Shown: positions 25,428-34,594, numbered from the stretch's first letter. The stretch is DNA of 64,000 nucleotides from Amycolatopsis sp. NBC_01488 (GCF_036227105.1 NZ_CP109434.1:377001-441000); one strand, 5' to 3'. Notes: a model not told the origin generated them from the letters alone. A program made the numbers and translations.

Positions 25428-26839
25428 CGAGCGGGAGCCGGACCGTGAACGTCGTGCGGCCCGGCTCCGAAGACACCGTGACCGTGCCACCGTGCGCCGT
25501 CACCAGGGACTGGACCACCGACAGCCCCAGCCCGGTCCCGCCGTGGCCGCGGGTGCGGGAGTCGTCGACGCGGAAGAACCGGTCGAAGATCCGTTCCTGG
25601 TCGGCAACCGCGATGCCCGGGCCGGCGTCGGTCACCCGGACGACCGCCTCGGAATCCGAAGCCGACACCGAGACGTGCACCGCGGTCCCCGGCGGGGTGT
25701 GCACGGCGGCGTTGGCCAGCAGGTTGTCGAGCACCTGCCGCAGCCGCAGCGGATCGGCGTCCACGAAAGCCTCGTCCAGCGAAGACGTCAGCGGGTGGTC
25801 GGGCCGCCCGGCCGCGAAGGCGTCCGCCGCGTCGCCCGCCAGCTCGGCCAGGTCGACGCGCTCCGGCCGCAACGGCGTCTCGGCCGCCCGCGCGTCGAGC
25901 CGGGCCAGCAGGAGGAGATCGTCGACCAGGACGCTCATCCGCGCCGTCTCCTCGCGGATCTTCGCCAGGTGCGCTTCCCGCTCGGCGGGCTCGTTCGCCG
26001 CCGCGTAGCGGAAGAGGTCGACGTAGCCCCGGATCGACGTCAGCGGCGTCCGCAGCTCGTGCGACGCGTCCGCGACGAACCGGCGCAGCCGCTCGTTCGC
26101 CTCGGTCTTCGCCGCCAGTGACGTGTCGATGTGGGCGAGCATCACGTTGAACGCCGTCCGCAGCTCCTCGACTTCGGCGCCGCCGCCGGTCCCCGCCGCG
26201 CGGACCGGCAGGGCGGGGTTCGCGGTGAGGTCGTGGGACGCGATGTCGTGCGCGGTGCCCGCCATGTCGGCCAGCGGGCGCAGGCCGCGGCTCAGCACCA
26301 GCCGCCCGACGACGAGCAGCACGGCCAGCGCGAACGCGAACGCGCCGACCTCGACCCAGATCAGCTGCTGGACCGTGCCGTCGAGGTCCTTCTGCGGCGC
26401 GGCCGACAGCAGCACCGAACCGTTGTCGACCGGGCAGGCGCGCACGCGGTACGGGCCGTCGTCGAGGGAGATGGTGCGCGTGACGTCGCCGCCCGCGGCC
26501 TCGGCGGCGATCTTCGCCAGCTGCTGGGCGTCGCCGGGCGGCCGGCCGCCGGATTCGGGCGTCGCGACGCCGTCACGCACCTCGTACAGCGCCGAATACC
26601 ACGAGAACACCGACTGCGGCGAGCCGTGCGTTTCCCGCAGCTGCGGCAGCTGCGTCGTCTGGCTCTTGGACAGCTGCTCGTCGAGCCGCCGGTCGAGGTA
26701 GCCGTGCATGATCCCCGACCATCGTGACGCCGACGGCCGCGAACACGACCAGCGCGAGCGCGCCGAGGCCGAGCGTGATCCGGGTGCCCAGCCGCGTGCG
26801 CTGCCAGGCCCCGTACCACCGGCGGAAGCAGCGCTTCAC
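25414..26839 (-). pseudogene. Sensor histidine kinase, frameshifted after the first membrane helix
   Basis: GTG at 26839 overlaps the response regulator stop and opens a frame with a first membrane helix (ITLGLGALALVVFAAVGVTMVG). That frame is lost at a C4 run (26713-26716). Removing one base there restores continuity into MHGYLDRRLDEQLSK and the rest of the kinase: sensor domain, second helix (FAFALAVLLVVGRLVL), HAMP, DHp box FVADASHELRTPLTSIRGY, N box DNLLANAAVHT, G boxes DAGPGI and GHGGTGLGLSVV. Either the gene is inactivated, it starts at the internal ATG 26709 without helix 1, or the base is a sequence error. Its stop lies in hairpin copy 2. Confidence 0.8.
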
Positions 26840-27551
26840 CGGTTGACCTGGCGCACGACGTACCCGACGCCGCGCACGGTGTGGATCAGCGGCTCGCCGC
26901 CGCCCGCGTCGACCTTGCGCCGCAGGTGCGAGATGACGAGTTCGACCACATTGGACCGGCCGCCGAAGTCGTACTCCCAGACATGGTCGAGGATCTGCGC
27001 CTTCGTCAGCACCGACGGCGACCGGCGCATGAGGTAGCGCAGCAGCTCGTACTCGGTCGGGGTCAGGTCGGCGAGCCGGTCGCCGCGGCGGACCTCGCGG
27101 GTGTCCTCGTCCAGCGTCAGGTCCCCGACGCGCAGCACGGCGCCGCGCGTCGCCACCTGCTGCGTGACGCCGGTGCTCCGCCGCAGCACGGCCCGCAGCC
27201 GCGCCATCAGCTCCTCGACGGAAACGGTTTCACGAGGTAGTCGTCACCCCCGCGGGTGAGCCCGGCGATCCGGTCGGCCGTGGCGTCCTTGGCCGTGAGG
27301 AACACCACGGGCACCGCGCTGCCGTTCTCGCGGAGGCGGTCGAGCACGGTGAAGCCGTCGAGGTCGGGCAGCATCAGGTCGAGCACGACGATGTCCGGCC
27401 CGAAGTCGGCCGCCTGGGCCAGTGCGGCCCTGCCGGACCCGGCCGTGACCGCCTGCCAGCCCTCGTACCGGGCGACGGTCGCGACGAGGTCGGCGATGTG
27501 CGGCTCGTCGTCGACGACGAGCAGGCGCACGGGCTCGGAGGGCTGCACCAC
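26836..27551 (-). pseudogene. OmpR-type response regulator, frameshifted between receiver and output domain
   Basis: GTG at 27551 (GGGAGA upstream) starts a receiver domain: LLVVDDEPHI, phospho-acceptor Asp58 in IVVLDLMLPDLDGF, and Lys in DYLVKPF. Right after KPF the frame hits a stop. With one extra T in the short run at 27222-27224, KPF would continue as SVEELMARLRAVLRRS into the winged-helix output domain (LADLTPTEYELLRYLM, SNVVELVISHLRRKVD). The output part is open from the frameshift to 26836. It shares an operon with the kinase, also frameshifted. True decay and assembly error are both possible. Confidence 0.8.
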
Positions 27552-27686
27552 CCCATCTTCTCCCGGCGCGCGGGCGACCGGCGACCGGTGGCGCGGGCCG
27601 ACAGGAATCCGACAGCCGGTACCCAGACTCGCCACAGGCTGCGTCGCGAACCTGAGCTTCGTGAACCGAACCCGAGGGGGATCCGT

Positions 27687-29042
27687 GTGACCAGCATGAC
27701 GCAGACCGCCGAGGCCACGCGCCCGGCGATCCGCCCCCGGATCGCCGCGAAATCCGGCCTCTTCACCTTCCTGGGCGCCAACGTGGCCGCCGTCACGGCG
27801 CTGTTCGCCGAGGCCGGCCTGTCCCCGAACGTGCTGATCAGCATCGGCAGGCTCGCCGGGCTGTACGGCGCGCTGGCGATGGCGTTCCAGCTGCTGCTGG
27901 TGGCCCGGCTGCCCTGGCTGGACCGGCGGATCGGGATGGACCGCCTCACGACGTGGCACCGCTGGACCGGCTTCACGATCCTGTGGACCCTGCTGGCGCA
28001 CCTGGTGTTCATCGCGTTCGGGTACGCGGAGGTCTCGAGCAAGGGCGTCGTCGACGAGCTGGTCGAGATGGCCAACACCCTCGAGGGGATCCTGCGGGCG
28101 CTGGTCGCGTTCGCCGTCATCCTCATCGTGGGCGCGGCTTCGGCGAAGTTCGCGCGCAAGCGGCTGGCCTACGAGACGTGGCACTTCATCCACCTCTACA
28201 CGTATGCCGCGATCGTGCTGGCGTTCACCCACCAGATCGCGCTCGGCACGTCGTTCGCCAGTGCGCCGACGGCGAAGGCCTACTGGTGGACGCTCTGGCT
28301 GGGTGCCGGCGCCGCCGTGCTCGCCGGTCGCGTCGTGCTGCCGCTGTGGCGGAACGTGCGCCACCAGCTGCGCGTCACCGCGGTCGTTTCCGAAGCCCCG
28401 GACGTCGTTTCGGTGTACATGACCGGCAAGCACCTGGACAAGATGCCGGCGCGGGCGGGCCAGTTCTTCCTGTGGCGGTTCCTCACCAAGGACCGCTGGT
28501 GGCAGGCGAACCCGTTCTCGCTGTCCGCCGCGCCCGACGGCCGCACGCTGCGGCTGACCGCGAAGGCGCTCGGAGACTCCAGCGCGTCGCTGCGCAGCCT
28601 GCGCGTCGGCACGCGCGTGTTCGCCGAAGGCCCGTACGGCGCGTTCACGACGATCCACCAGCAGCGGCCCAACGCGCTGCTCGTGGCGGGCGGCGTCGGC
28701 ATCACGCCGATCCGCGCGCTGCTGGAGGACATCGACGGCCACGTCGTCGTCCTCTACCGGGTGCGCACGCAGGCCGACGCGGTGCTGCTGCCGGAGCTCA
28801 ACGGGCTGGCCAAGGCCCGCGGCGCCGTCGTCAGCGTCCTCACCGGACCGGACCAGGCGGTCGGCCCGCGCGGGGCGATGCTCGGCCCGGCGAACCTGCA
28901 CATGATGGTGCCGGACGTGCACGAGCGGGACGTGTTCGTCTGCGGCCCGCCGGGGATGACGTCGGCGGTGCTGCGCAGCCTGCGCGAGCTGCGCGTGCCG
29001 AAGACCCAGGTCCACGCCGAACGCTTCAGCCTCGCGGCCTAG
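27687..29042 (+). CDS. Ferric reductase-like transmembrane NAD(P)H/flavin oxidoreductase
   Basis: This 451-residue protein has an N-terminal ferric-reductase-like membrane domain of about six helices (residues ~20-215), with heme-type histidines in TTWHRWTGF, LLAHLVF, ETWHFIHLYTY and FTHQIAL. A C-terminal FNR module follows: flavin motif NPFSLSAAP, NAD(P)-binding VAGGVGITPIRALL and VFVCGPPGM. It would move electrons from cytoplasmic NAD(P)H across the membrane. The GTG at 27687 has AGGGGG six bases upstream. It heads a three-gene operon with an FMN-binding protein and ApbE. Confidence 0.9.
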   Translation: MTSMTQTAEATRPAIRPRIAAKSGLFTFLGANVAAVTALFAEAGLSPNVLISIGRLAGLYGALAMAFQLLLVARLPWLDRRIGMDRLTTWHRWTGFTILWTLLAHLVFIAFGYAEVSSKGVVDELVEMANTLEGILRALVAFAVILIVGAASAKFARKRLAYETWHFIHLYTYAAIVLAFTHQIALGTSFASAPTAKAYWWTLWLGAGAAVLAGRVVLPLWRNVRHQLRVTAVVSEAPDVVSVYMTGKHLDKMPARAGQFFLWRFLTKDRWWQANPFSLSAAPDGRTLRLTAKALGDSSASLRSLRVGTRVFAEGPYGAFTTIHQQRPNALLVAGGVGITPIRALLEDIDGHVVVLYRVRTQADAVLLPELNGLAKARGAVVSVLTGPDQAVGPRGAMLGPANLHMMVPDVHERDVFVCGPPGMTSAVLRSLRELRVPKTQVHAERFSLAA

Positions 29043-29051
29043 GGGGATCCG

Positions 29052-29516
29052 TTGAAGAGGACCATTTTCGTCGTCGCGCTGTCGGTCGCCGGGTTCATCG
29101 CGGTCTGGCGGTTCGAGCCGGGGCCGGTGCACAACACCGCCGTCGCGCAGGCGCCGCCGCCCAGCGTCACCGCACCGTCCACATCGGCCGCTCCGCCGGC
29201 TTCGACATCGGCCACGCCGCCCGCTTCGTCCACTCCGGACAGTGCAAACGCGACGGTCACGACCCAGGGTCCGGCGGAGTCGAGCAACTACGGGACCGTC
29301 CAGGTCCAGGTGACGTTCACCGGCGCCCGGATGGTCGCGGTCACCCTGCTGCAGGCCCCGGACGACGGGCGCGCGCTCACCGCGTTGCCGCGCCTGCAAG
29401 AAGAAGCGATGAAAGCGCAGAGCGCCGACATCGACACGATCACCGGGGCGACCGAGACGAGCGAGTCCTACAAGACGTCGCTGCGGGCGGCCATCGACGC
29501 GCGGGGCAGCAGGTGA
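29052..29516 (+). CDS. Extracytoplasmic FMN-binding domain protein
   Basis: This 154-residue protein has an N-terminal signal/anchor (TIFVVALSVAGFIAVW), a Pro/Ser/Thr/Ala linker (residues ~35-75) and an FMN_bind domain ending DTITGATETSESY, the site type where ApbE attaches FMN to a Thr. TTG start at 29052 has AGGGGGAT upstream, a copy of the leader of the preceding gene. The likely role is electron acceptor for the membrane reductase upstream. Its stop overlaps the apbE start. Confidence 0.88.
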   Translation: MKRTIFVVALSVAGFIAVWRFEPGPVHNTAVAQAPPPSVTAPSTSAAPPASTSATPPASSTPDSANATVTTQGPAESSNYGTVQVQVTFTGARMVAVTLLQAPDDGRALTALPRLQEEAMKAQSADIDTITGATETSESYKTSLRAAIDARGSR

Positions 29517-30292
29517 TCACCCGCGTCGAGCAGGTGATGGGCCTGCCGATCTCCCTGGACCTGCGGGACGAAGGCGATTTCGCCGAGATCGTCGACGAGG
29601 TGTTCGCCTGGTTCCGTGCCGTCGACGCCCGGTTCAGCCCGTTCAAGGAGGACAGCGAGGTCAGCCGCTACGACCGCGGCGAGCTCACGGCGGCCGAGCT
29701 GACCGACGACCTCCTGGAGGTCCTCGAACTCTGCGCGTACTACGAGCAGCTCTCCGGCGGCGCGTTCCGCGCGCGGCTGCCCGGCCGCGGCCTCGACCCG
29801 TGCGCGGTGGTCAAGGGCTGGGCGGTGCAGCGCGCCGCCGACATGCTCAAGGCCGAGGGCGCGACGACGTTCTGCCTCAACGCCGGCGGCGACGTCGTCA
29901 CCGCGGGCGAGCCGGCGCCGGGACGGCCGTGGCGGGTCGGTGTGCGCCACCCCGAGCAGCCCCTGGCCGTGTGTGCGGTGCTGGAGTCGCGCAACGGCGC
30001 CATCGCGACGTCGGCGGCCTACGAGCGCGGCTCCCACATCCTCGACGGCCGGTCCGGGATGCCGGCGACCGGCCTCCTGAGCGTCACCGTGGTGGCCGGC
30101 GACCTGGTCACGGCGGACGCCCTGGCCACCGCGGCGTTCGCGATGGGCGCCGAGGGCATCACCTGGGCGGCCGACCGGCCGGACTGCGAGATCCTCATCG
30201 TCGACGACAGCCGCCGCGTGCACCGCACCGCGGGCCTCGCACTGGCCTCCGACGAAGCCGGACGTCCTCAAGTAAGCGCCCGGGCGTCCTGA
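29513..30292 (+). CDS. apbE: FAD:protein FMN transferase (ApbE family)
   Basis: This 259-residue enzyme transfers FMN from FAD to a Thr/Ser of a partner protein. It has LPGRGLDPCAVVKGWAVQRA (variant of the LDLGGxxKGYAVD motif), CLNAGGDVV, SHILDGRSGMPA and LVTADALATAAFAMG. GTG start at 29513 overlaps the stop of the FMN-binding protein gene, which is its obvious substrate. No signal peptide is visible, so export route or site of action is unclear. Confidence 0.92.
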   Translation: MITRVEQVMGLPISLDLRDEGDFAEIVDEVFAWFRAVDARFSPFKEDSEVSRYDRGELTAAELTDDLLEVLELCAYYEQLSGGAFRARLPGRGLDPCAVVKGWAVQRAADMLKAEGATTFCLNAGGDVVTAGEPAPGRPWRVGVRHPEQPLAVCAVLESRNGAIATSAAYERGSHILDGRSGMPATGLLSVTVVAGDLVTADALATAAFAMGAEGITWAADRPDCEILIVDDSRRVHRTAGLALASDEAGRPQVSARAS

Positions 30293-30355
30293 AATCGGTT
30301 CGCCCTCGTCCGGGCCGTCCGCCAGACTCGGGGGCACCCGTCTTCGAGGAGTGCC

Positions 30356-30736
30356 ATGCCGTCGTCCGTCCTGCACGTGTCCGTCGACTGCGCCGATCCG
30401 TACACCCTCTGCCAGTTCTGGAGCCAGGTCACCGGGAAACCGATCCCCGACGAAGACCAGCCCGGCGACGACGAGGTCGGCATCGAACTCGAAGGCGGCA
30501 TCGACCTGCTGTTCCTCCGGGTGCCGGAACCGAAGACCGTGAAGAACCGGCTCCACGTGTGCCTGCAGCCGGACGTCCCTCGCGACGAAGAGGTCGAGCG
30601 ACTGCTCGGCCTGGGCGCCACGCTGGTGAACGACCTCCGCAAGCCGGACGGCAAGGGCTGGGCCGTGCTCGCCGACCCCGAGGGCAACGAGTTCTGCGTC
30701 CTGCGCAGCGCCGCCGAACGGGCGGCGACGCGGTGA
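30356..30736 (+). CDS. VOC (glyoxalase-like) family protein
   Basis: This 126-residue protein has the paired beta-alpha-beta-beta-beta modules of the vicinal-oxygen-chelate fold: VLHVSVDCADPYTLCQFWSQ at the start and VLADPEGNEFCVLR at the end. The pattern matches the small glyoxalase-like group common in Actinobacteria. ATG start has GAGGAG four bases upstream. Its stop overlaps the GTG of the methyltransferase. The substrate is unknown. Confidence 0.87.
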   Translation: MPSSVLHVSVDCADPYTLCQFWSQVTGKPIPDEDQPGDDEVGIELEGGIDLLFLRVPEPKTVKNRLHVCLQPDVPRDEEVERLLGLGATLVNDLRKPDGKGWAVLADPEGNEFCVLRSAAERAATR

Positions 30737-31554
30737 CGGACTCGTTCGCCGTCAACAAGGCCAACTGGGACGAACGCGCGGTGCTGCACGCGGCGTCGCC
30801 GGGCTACGGCTTCGACGAATTCCTCGCGGATCCGGCGCACCTCAGCCAGGTCGTGCGGTTCGACCGGCCGCGCCTCGGCGACCTCAGCGGGCTGCGCGCG
30901 GTGCACCTGCAGTGCCACCTCGCCACGGACACGATCTCCCTGGCCCGGCTCGGCGCTTCCGTGACGGGTCTGGACTTCTCGGGACCGGCGCTGGCGGAGG
31001 CGCGGCGGCGGGCTTCGGCGGCGGGTGCGGTGATCGACTTCCACGAAGCCAACGTCTACGACGCCGTCGACGTGCTGGGTGCCGGGCGGTTCGACCTGGT
31101 CTACACCGGGATCGGCGCGTTGTGCTGGCTGCCGTCGGTCGCGCGCTGGGCCGCGGTGGTCGCCGGCCTGCTGCGCCCGGGCGGTCGACTGTTCATCCGG
31201 GAGTGCCACCCGATGCTGGGAACCCTGGACGAGACGGTGGTCCCGGCGGTGCCGCGCTACCCGTACTTCGAGCACGCCGAGCCGCTGGTCTTCGACGAGC
31301 CGGGCAGCTACGTCGAAGTGGACGGCGAGCAGGCGCACACCGTGACCCACGAGTGGGCGCACTCCCTGGGCGAGATCATCACGGTGCTGCTCGAGAACGG
31401 CCTGACGCTGACCGGGTTCACCGAGCACGACAGCGTCCCGTGGAACGCGCTCCCCGGGCAGATGGCGCCCGACGACGAGAACGAATGGCGGCTGACGGAC
31501 GACCCGCGGCGGCTGGCGGCGAGCTACACGCTCCAGGCGGTCAAGAGCGGCTGA
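30733..31554 (+). CDS. Class I SAM-dependent methyltransferase
   Basis: This 273-residue protein has a Rossmann methyltransferase core: VHLQCHLATDTISLARLGAS (motif I region, with the usual GxGxG replaced by QCHLATD), VTGLDFSGPALAEAR, and FDLVYTGIGALCWLP. A C-terminal part, EWAHSLGEIITVLLENGL, resembles small-molecule methyltransferases. GTG overlaps the VOC stop, so the two are coupled. The substrate is unknown. Confidence 0.87.
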   Translation: MTDSFAVNKANWDERAVLHAASPGYGFDEFLADPAHLSQVVRFDRPRLGDLSGLRAVHLQCHLATDTISLARLGASVTGLDFSGPALAEARRRASAAGAVIDFHEANVYDAVDVLGAGRFDLVYTGIGALCWLPSVARWAAVVAGLLRPGGRLFIRECHPMLGTLDETVVPAVPRYPYFEHAEPLVFDEPGSYVEVDGEQAHTVTHEWAHSLGEIITVLLENGLTLTGFTEHDSVPWNALPGQMAPDDENEWRLTDDPRRLAASYTLQAVKSG

Positions 31555-31567
31555 ATAGGGTGGCGGC

Positions 31568-32551
31568 ATGGCACGTCCCCTGATCGCCGTCGCCACGCTG
31601 GGCGGCACCATCTCGATGGCCCCCGTCGGAGGCGAAGGCGGCGCGGTCCCGCGGCTCGGCGCGTCGGAGCTGATCGGCGGGATCGGCGAGCTGCCGATGG
31701 ACGTCCTGGCGGAGACGCTGGCCGGGATCGGCAGCGCGTCGCTGGACTTCGCGACGCTGCTGCGGTGCCGCGAGTGGGGGCTGCGGCAGGACGCCGACGG
31801 GTTCGTCGTCGTGCAGGGCACGGACACCCTGGAGGAGACGGCGTACTTCCTGGACCTGTGCTGGCCGTCGGAGATCCCCGTGGTCGTCACCGGGGCGATG
31901 CGCAACGCGGGCCTGCTCAGCCCGGACGGCCCCGCGAACCTGCGCAACGCGCTGACCGTGGCCGCCGATCCGCGCAGCCGCGGCCGGGGCGTGCTGGTGA
32001 CGGTGAACGACGACGTCCACGCGGCGCGCTGGGTGCGGAAGGCGCACACGAGCCACCTGGAAGCGTTTTCGTCGGCGCCCGCCGGGCCGCTCGGCATGGT
32101 CGTCGAGCAGGCGGTGCACTACTTCCACCCGTCGCCGCCGCGGCCGCCTTCCCTGGCCGGGACGGACTTTTCGGGGCTCGTACCGGTGGTGGAAGCCGGT
32201 CTGGACGACTCGGGCGCGGTGCTTTCGTACGCGGCGTCGCAGCCGGGCGTGCGCGGAGTGGTGCTGGCAGCCACGGGCGCGGGTCACGTGTCATCGGGTA
32301 CGGCGGAGGTGGTGTCGCGGCTGGTGACGTCGTTGCCGGTGGTCGTCGCTTCGCGGACGGGCGCGGGCCCGACGCTGCGGTCGACGTACGGCTTCCACGG
32401 CTCGGAGTCGAGCCTGATCGCGATGGGCGCGACGATGGCCGGCTGGCTGGACGCGCGCAAGTCCCGCGTCCTGCTGCACGCGCTGCTGGCGTCAGGCGCC
32501 GACCGGGAGACGATCGAGCGCGAGTTCCGGCTGCGCGGCGACCTGGACTGA
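31568..32551 (+). CDS. L-asparaginase, type I/II family
   Basis: This 327-residue amidohydrolase has the first catalytic Thr in VATLGGTISM, the second in VVQGTDTLEETAYFLDL, and VRKAHTSHLEAF with a conserved Lys-region. It lacks a signal peptide, so it is cytoplasmic. Activity on asparagine is the family expectation. ATG has AGGGTGG upstream. It converges on the cysteine dioxygenase gene with a 5-bp gap. Confidence 0.92.
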   Translation: MARPLIAVATLGGTISMAPVGGEGGAVPRLGASELIGGIGELPMDVLAETLAGIGSASLDFATLLRCREWGLRQDADGFVVVQGTDTLEETAYFLDLCWPSEIPVVVTGAMRNAGLLSPDGPANLRNALTVAADPRSRGRGVLVTVNDDVHAARWVRKAHTSHLEAFSSAPAGPLGMVVEQAVHYFHPSPPRPPSLAGTDFSGLVPVVEAGLDDSGAVLSYAASQPGVRGVVLAATGAGHVSSGTAEVVSRLVTSLPVVVASRTGAGPTLRSTYGFHGSESSLIAMGATMAGWLDARKSRVLLHALLASGADRETIEREFRLRGDLD

Positions 32552-32556
32552 GTGGT

Positions 32557-33036
32557 TCAGTCCAGGACCGGGCCGGCCAGCGGGTCGAGGTGGTACGAGC
32601 GCATCGCGCGCTCCGCGTCGCGGTAGACGTGGACCGAGATCGCCGGGTCCGGGCCGTCGTTGCGCACCTCGTGCACGTAGCCCGGGCCGAACACCCGCGA
32701 CTGCCCCGCGGAGAGCGCGTGCAGCTCGGTGACCGCGCGGCCGTCGGGCGCGCGGCGGGCCACCGCCTCGGTCAGGTGGCCGCTGACCAGCGTGAACGCA
32801 CCGCTGGCGAACGCGTGGTCGTGCAGGTCGGTGCGCTGGCCGGGCAGCCAGCTCATCAGCCACACCTCCTGCCGCTCGTCCTTCTCGACGAGCGCCGCGA
32901 AGCGCTCTTCGGGGTCGTAGCGCAGCAGGTGCTTCCAGCGGTCGCGGTCGGCGGCGACCTCCAGCGCGACGCGCACCGGGTGGCGCAGCGCGGGGTCTTC
33001 GGGACGCAGCAGGGTGTTGTCCGGAACGGCGAACAT
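32557..33036 (-). CDS. Cysteine dioxygenase, type I
   Basis: This 159-residue cupin oxidises cysteine to cysteinesulfinate. Fe ligands are His72 and His74 (TDLHDHAFASG) and His122 (GYVHEVRN). As in most bacterial enzymes, the Cys of the mammalian Cys-Tyr crosslink is Gly. The ATG at 33036 has a GAGGAC ribosome site. An ISL3-type element begins only 24 bp upstream of the start codon, and a leaderless Cys-rich upstream ORF with its promoter lies on the far side of that element. The native control has therefore probably been cut; any expression now depends on the IS or read-through. Confidence 0.93.
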   Translation of the reverse strand: MFAVPDNTLLRPEDPALRHPVRVALEVAADRDRWKHLLRYDPEERFAALVEKDERQEVWLMSWLPGQRTDLHDHAFASGAFTLVSGHLTEAVARRAPDGRAVTELHALSAGQSRVFGPGYVHEVRNDGPDPAISVHVYRDAERAMRSYHLDPLAGPVLD

Positions 33037-33104
33037 GGGAGTCCTCACGGAAGAGAAAGGGCTCTGTTGATCTATGTGTGGGCGGGTTTGCCCAGGTAGC
33101 GGAG

Positions 33105-33179
33105 GGGCACGTCGTTGCTGGGTCTAGGTTTCTGAGCTGTCGAGGAACAGAAACTGGATAGACGGAGAACGACGTGCCC
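33105..33179 (+). promoter_or_regulatory. IS-internal inverted repeat covering the transposase start
   Basis: GGGCACGTCGTT (33105-33116) pairs with its exact complement at 33168-33179, and the GTG start (33174) of the transposase lies in the right arm. RNA entering from outside the IS would contain both arms and hide the start codon. A transcript starting inside the loop would not. Such protection against read-through expression is known for several IS families. Here it is inferred from the repeat. Confidence 0.5.
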
Positions 33180-34457
33180 GCTGTCAGGATATGGGGTCAG
33201 TTGCTGGGTGTGAACACGGCGGTCGTGGAGTCGGTCGAGTTCGACGAGACCGAGCAGGTGCTGGTGGCCGCGGTGCGAGTCCGCCAGCGGGATCGTGACC
33301 GGTGCGGGGTGTGCTCGCGGCGCTGTCCTCGTTATGACGCTGGGCGGGGCCGGCGTCGGTGGCGTGCGCTGGACCTGGGACCCGTGCAGGCGTTCGTCGA
33401 AGCTGCCGCATCCCGGGTGCGGTGTCGTGAGCACGGGGTCGTGGTCAGTGCGGTGCCCTGGGCGCGGCACGGCGCTGGGCATACCCGTGCCTTCGATGAC
33501 ACCGTGGCCTGGCTGGCAACCGCGACGTCGAGGTCCACGGTCCGGCAGTTGATGCGGATCGCCTGGCCGACGGTCGGGGCGATCATCGCCCGGGTCCGGG
33601 CCGATATCGACGCGAGAGTGGATCGACTGGCCGGGTTGCGCAGAATCGGGATCGATGAGATCAGCTATAAGAAGAACCACCGATATCTCACCATTGTTGT
33701 TGATCACGACACCGGCCGGCTGGTGTGGGCGGCGGCGGGCAACGATAAACTGACATTGGCGGCGTTCTTCGAGTTGCTCGGAGCCGGCCGATGCGCGCAG
33801 ATCACGCACGTCTCGGCGGACGGGGCCGCCTGGATCGCCCGGACTGTCGAACAGTACTGCCCAGACGCGATCCGCTGTGCCGATCCGTTTCACGTGGTCA
33901 AGTGGGCCGCCGACGCCCTGGACCAGGTCCGGCGCCAGGTATGGAACACCGCACGCCGCCAACCTGGCGGCAGCCACAAAGACCGGCGCGGCCGCACCGC
34001 ATCGGCCGGTGCCGCGCAAGGCATGAAACGCGCGCGATGGGCGTTGTGGAAGAACCCGGAGAACCTCACCGATCATCAACGTCACAAATTGGCCTGGATC
34101 GCCAAGACCGACCCCCGGCTCTATCGGGCCTACCTTCTCAAAGAAGGACTCCGGCACGTCTTCGCCGTCGCCGGCCAGGCCGGAAAAGACGTCCTGCAAC
34201 GGTGGCTGTCCTGGGCGGCACGCTGCCGGATACCCGAGTTCGTGAAGCTCGCCCGCACTATCCGGTCCGAGCTACCGGCGATCCACGCGAGTCTCGATCA
34301 CGGCCTGTCCAACGCGCTGATCGAATCGACCAACACCAAGATCCGGTTGCTGACCCGCCTGGCCTTCGGATTCAAACACCCGGACGCCCTGATCTCACTC
34401 GCCCTGCTCGCACTCGGCGGCTACCGTCCCAAACTACCCGGCCGGACCCACGCATAG
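33174..34457 (+). CDS. ISL3-family transposase
   Basis: This 427-residue transposase has an N-terminal zinc-finger-like Cys cluster (RCGVCSRRCPRYD), a helix-turn-helix region and a DDE catalytic domain: GIDEISYKKNHRYLTIVVD (first Asp), HVSADGAAWIARTVEQY (second Asp) and ALIESTNTKIRLLTRLAFGF (Glu). GTG start has GGAG about six bases away. Reading frame is full length and both termini are present, so the element may still be active. Confidence 0.95.
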   Translation: MPAVRIWGQLLGVNTAVVESVEFDETEQVLVAAVRVRQRDRDRCGVCSRRCPRYDAGRGRRRWRALDLGPVQAFVEAAASRVRCREHGVVVSAVPWARHGAGHTRAFDDTVAWLATATSRSTVRQLMRIAWPTVGAIIARVRADIDARVDRLAGLRRIGIDEISYKKNHRYLTIVVDHDTGRLVWAAAGNDKLTLAAFFELLGAGRCAQITHVSADGAAWIARTVEQYCPDAIRCADPFHVVKWAADALDQVRRQVWNTARRQPGGSHKDRRGRTASAGAAQGMKRARWALWKNPENLTDHQRHKLAWIAKTDPRLYRAYLLKEGLRHVFAVAGQAGKDVLQRWLSWAARCRIPEFVKLARTIRSELPAIHASLDHGLSNALIESTNTKIRLLTRLAFGFKHPDALISLALLALGGYRPKLPGRTHA

Positions 34458-34506
34458 ATCAACAGAGCCAGAGAAGAAAGGGGGGTCGACTGGGCCGGGG
34501 CGGGGT

Positions 34507-34587
34507 TCACCGACAACAGCGACACGCGCACATGACGGCGCAGAGGCCGTGGCGGCCCCGCAGCTCAGTCATCTCGCACGCGAACAT
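34507..34587 (-). CDS. Leaderless 26-residue Cys-rich upstream ORF (putative cysteine attenuator)
   Basis: ATG at 34587 to TGA at 34507 encodes 26 residues ending MCACRCCR, with six Cys in all (four in the last seven residues). The -10/-35 at 34595-34623 places transcription start on the A of the ATG. In mycobacteria, leaderless ORFs with terminal poly-Cys runs act as cysteine-responsive attenuators of downstream sulfur genes. Here the downstream gene in the same direction is cysteine dioxygenase, but the IS lies between. Without the IS, about 50 bp would separate this stop and the dioxygenase start. Confidence 0.7.
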   Translation of the reverse strand: MFACEMTELRGRHGLCAVMCACRCCR

Positions 34588-34594
34588 GGCGCTC

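Larger units (their letters stand above)
33060..34469 (+). mobile_element. ISL3-family insertion sequence, 1410 bp
   Basis: Terminal inverted repeats of 23 bp (33060-33082 and 34447-34469, both beginning GGCTCTGTTGATCTATG when read inward) match at all but one position. The flanks are AGAGAAAG on the left (33052-33059) and AGAGAAGA on the right (34470-34477). This looks like an imperfect 8-bp target duplication, the length ISL3 elements produce. One intact transposase gene fills the element. It lies between the cysteine dioxygenase start and a Cys-rich upstream ORF. Confidence 0.9.
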
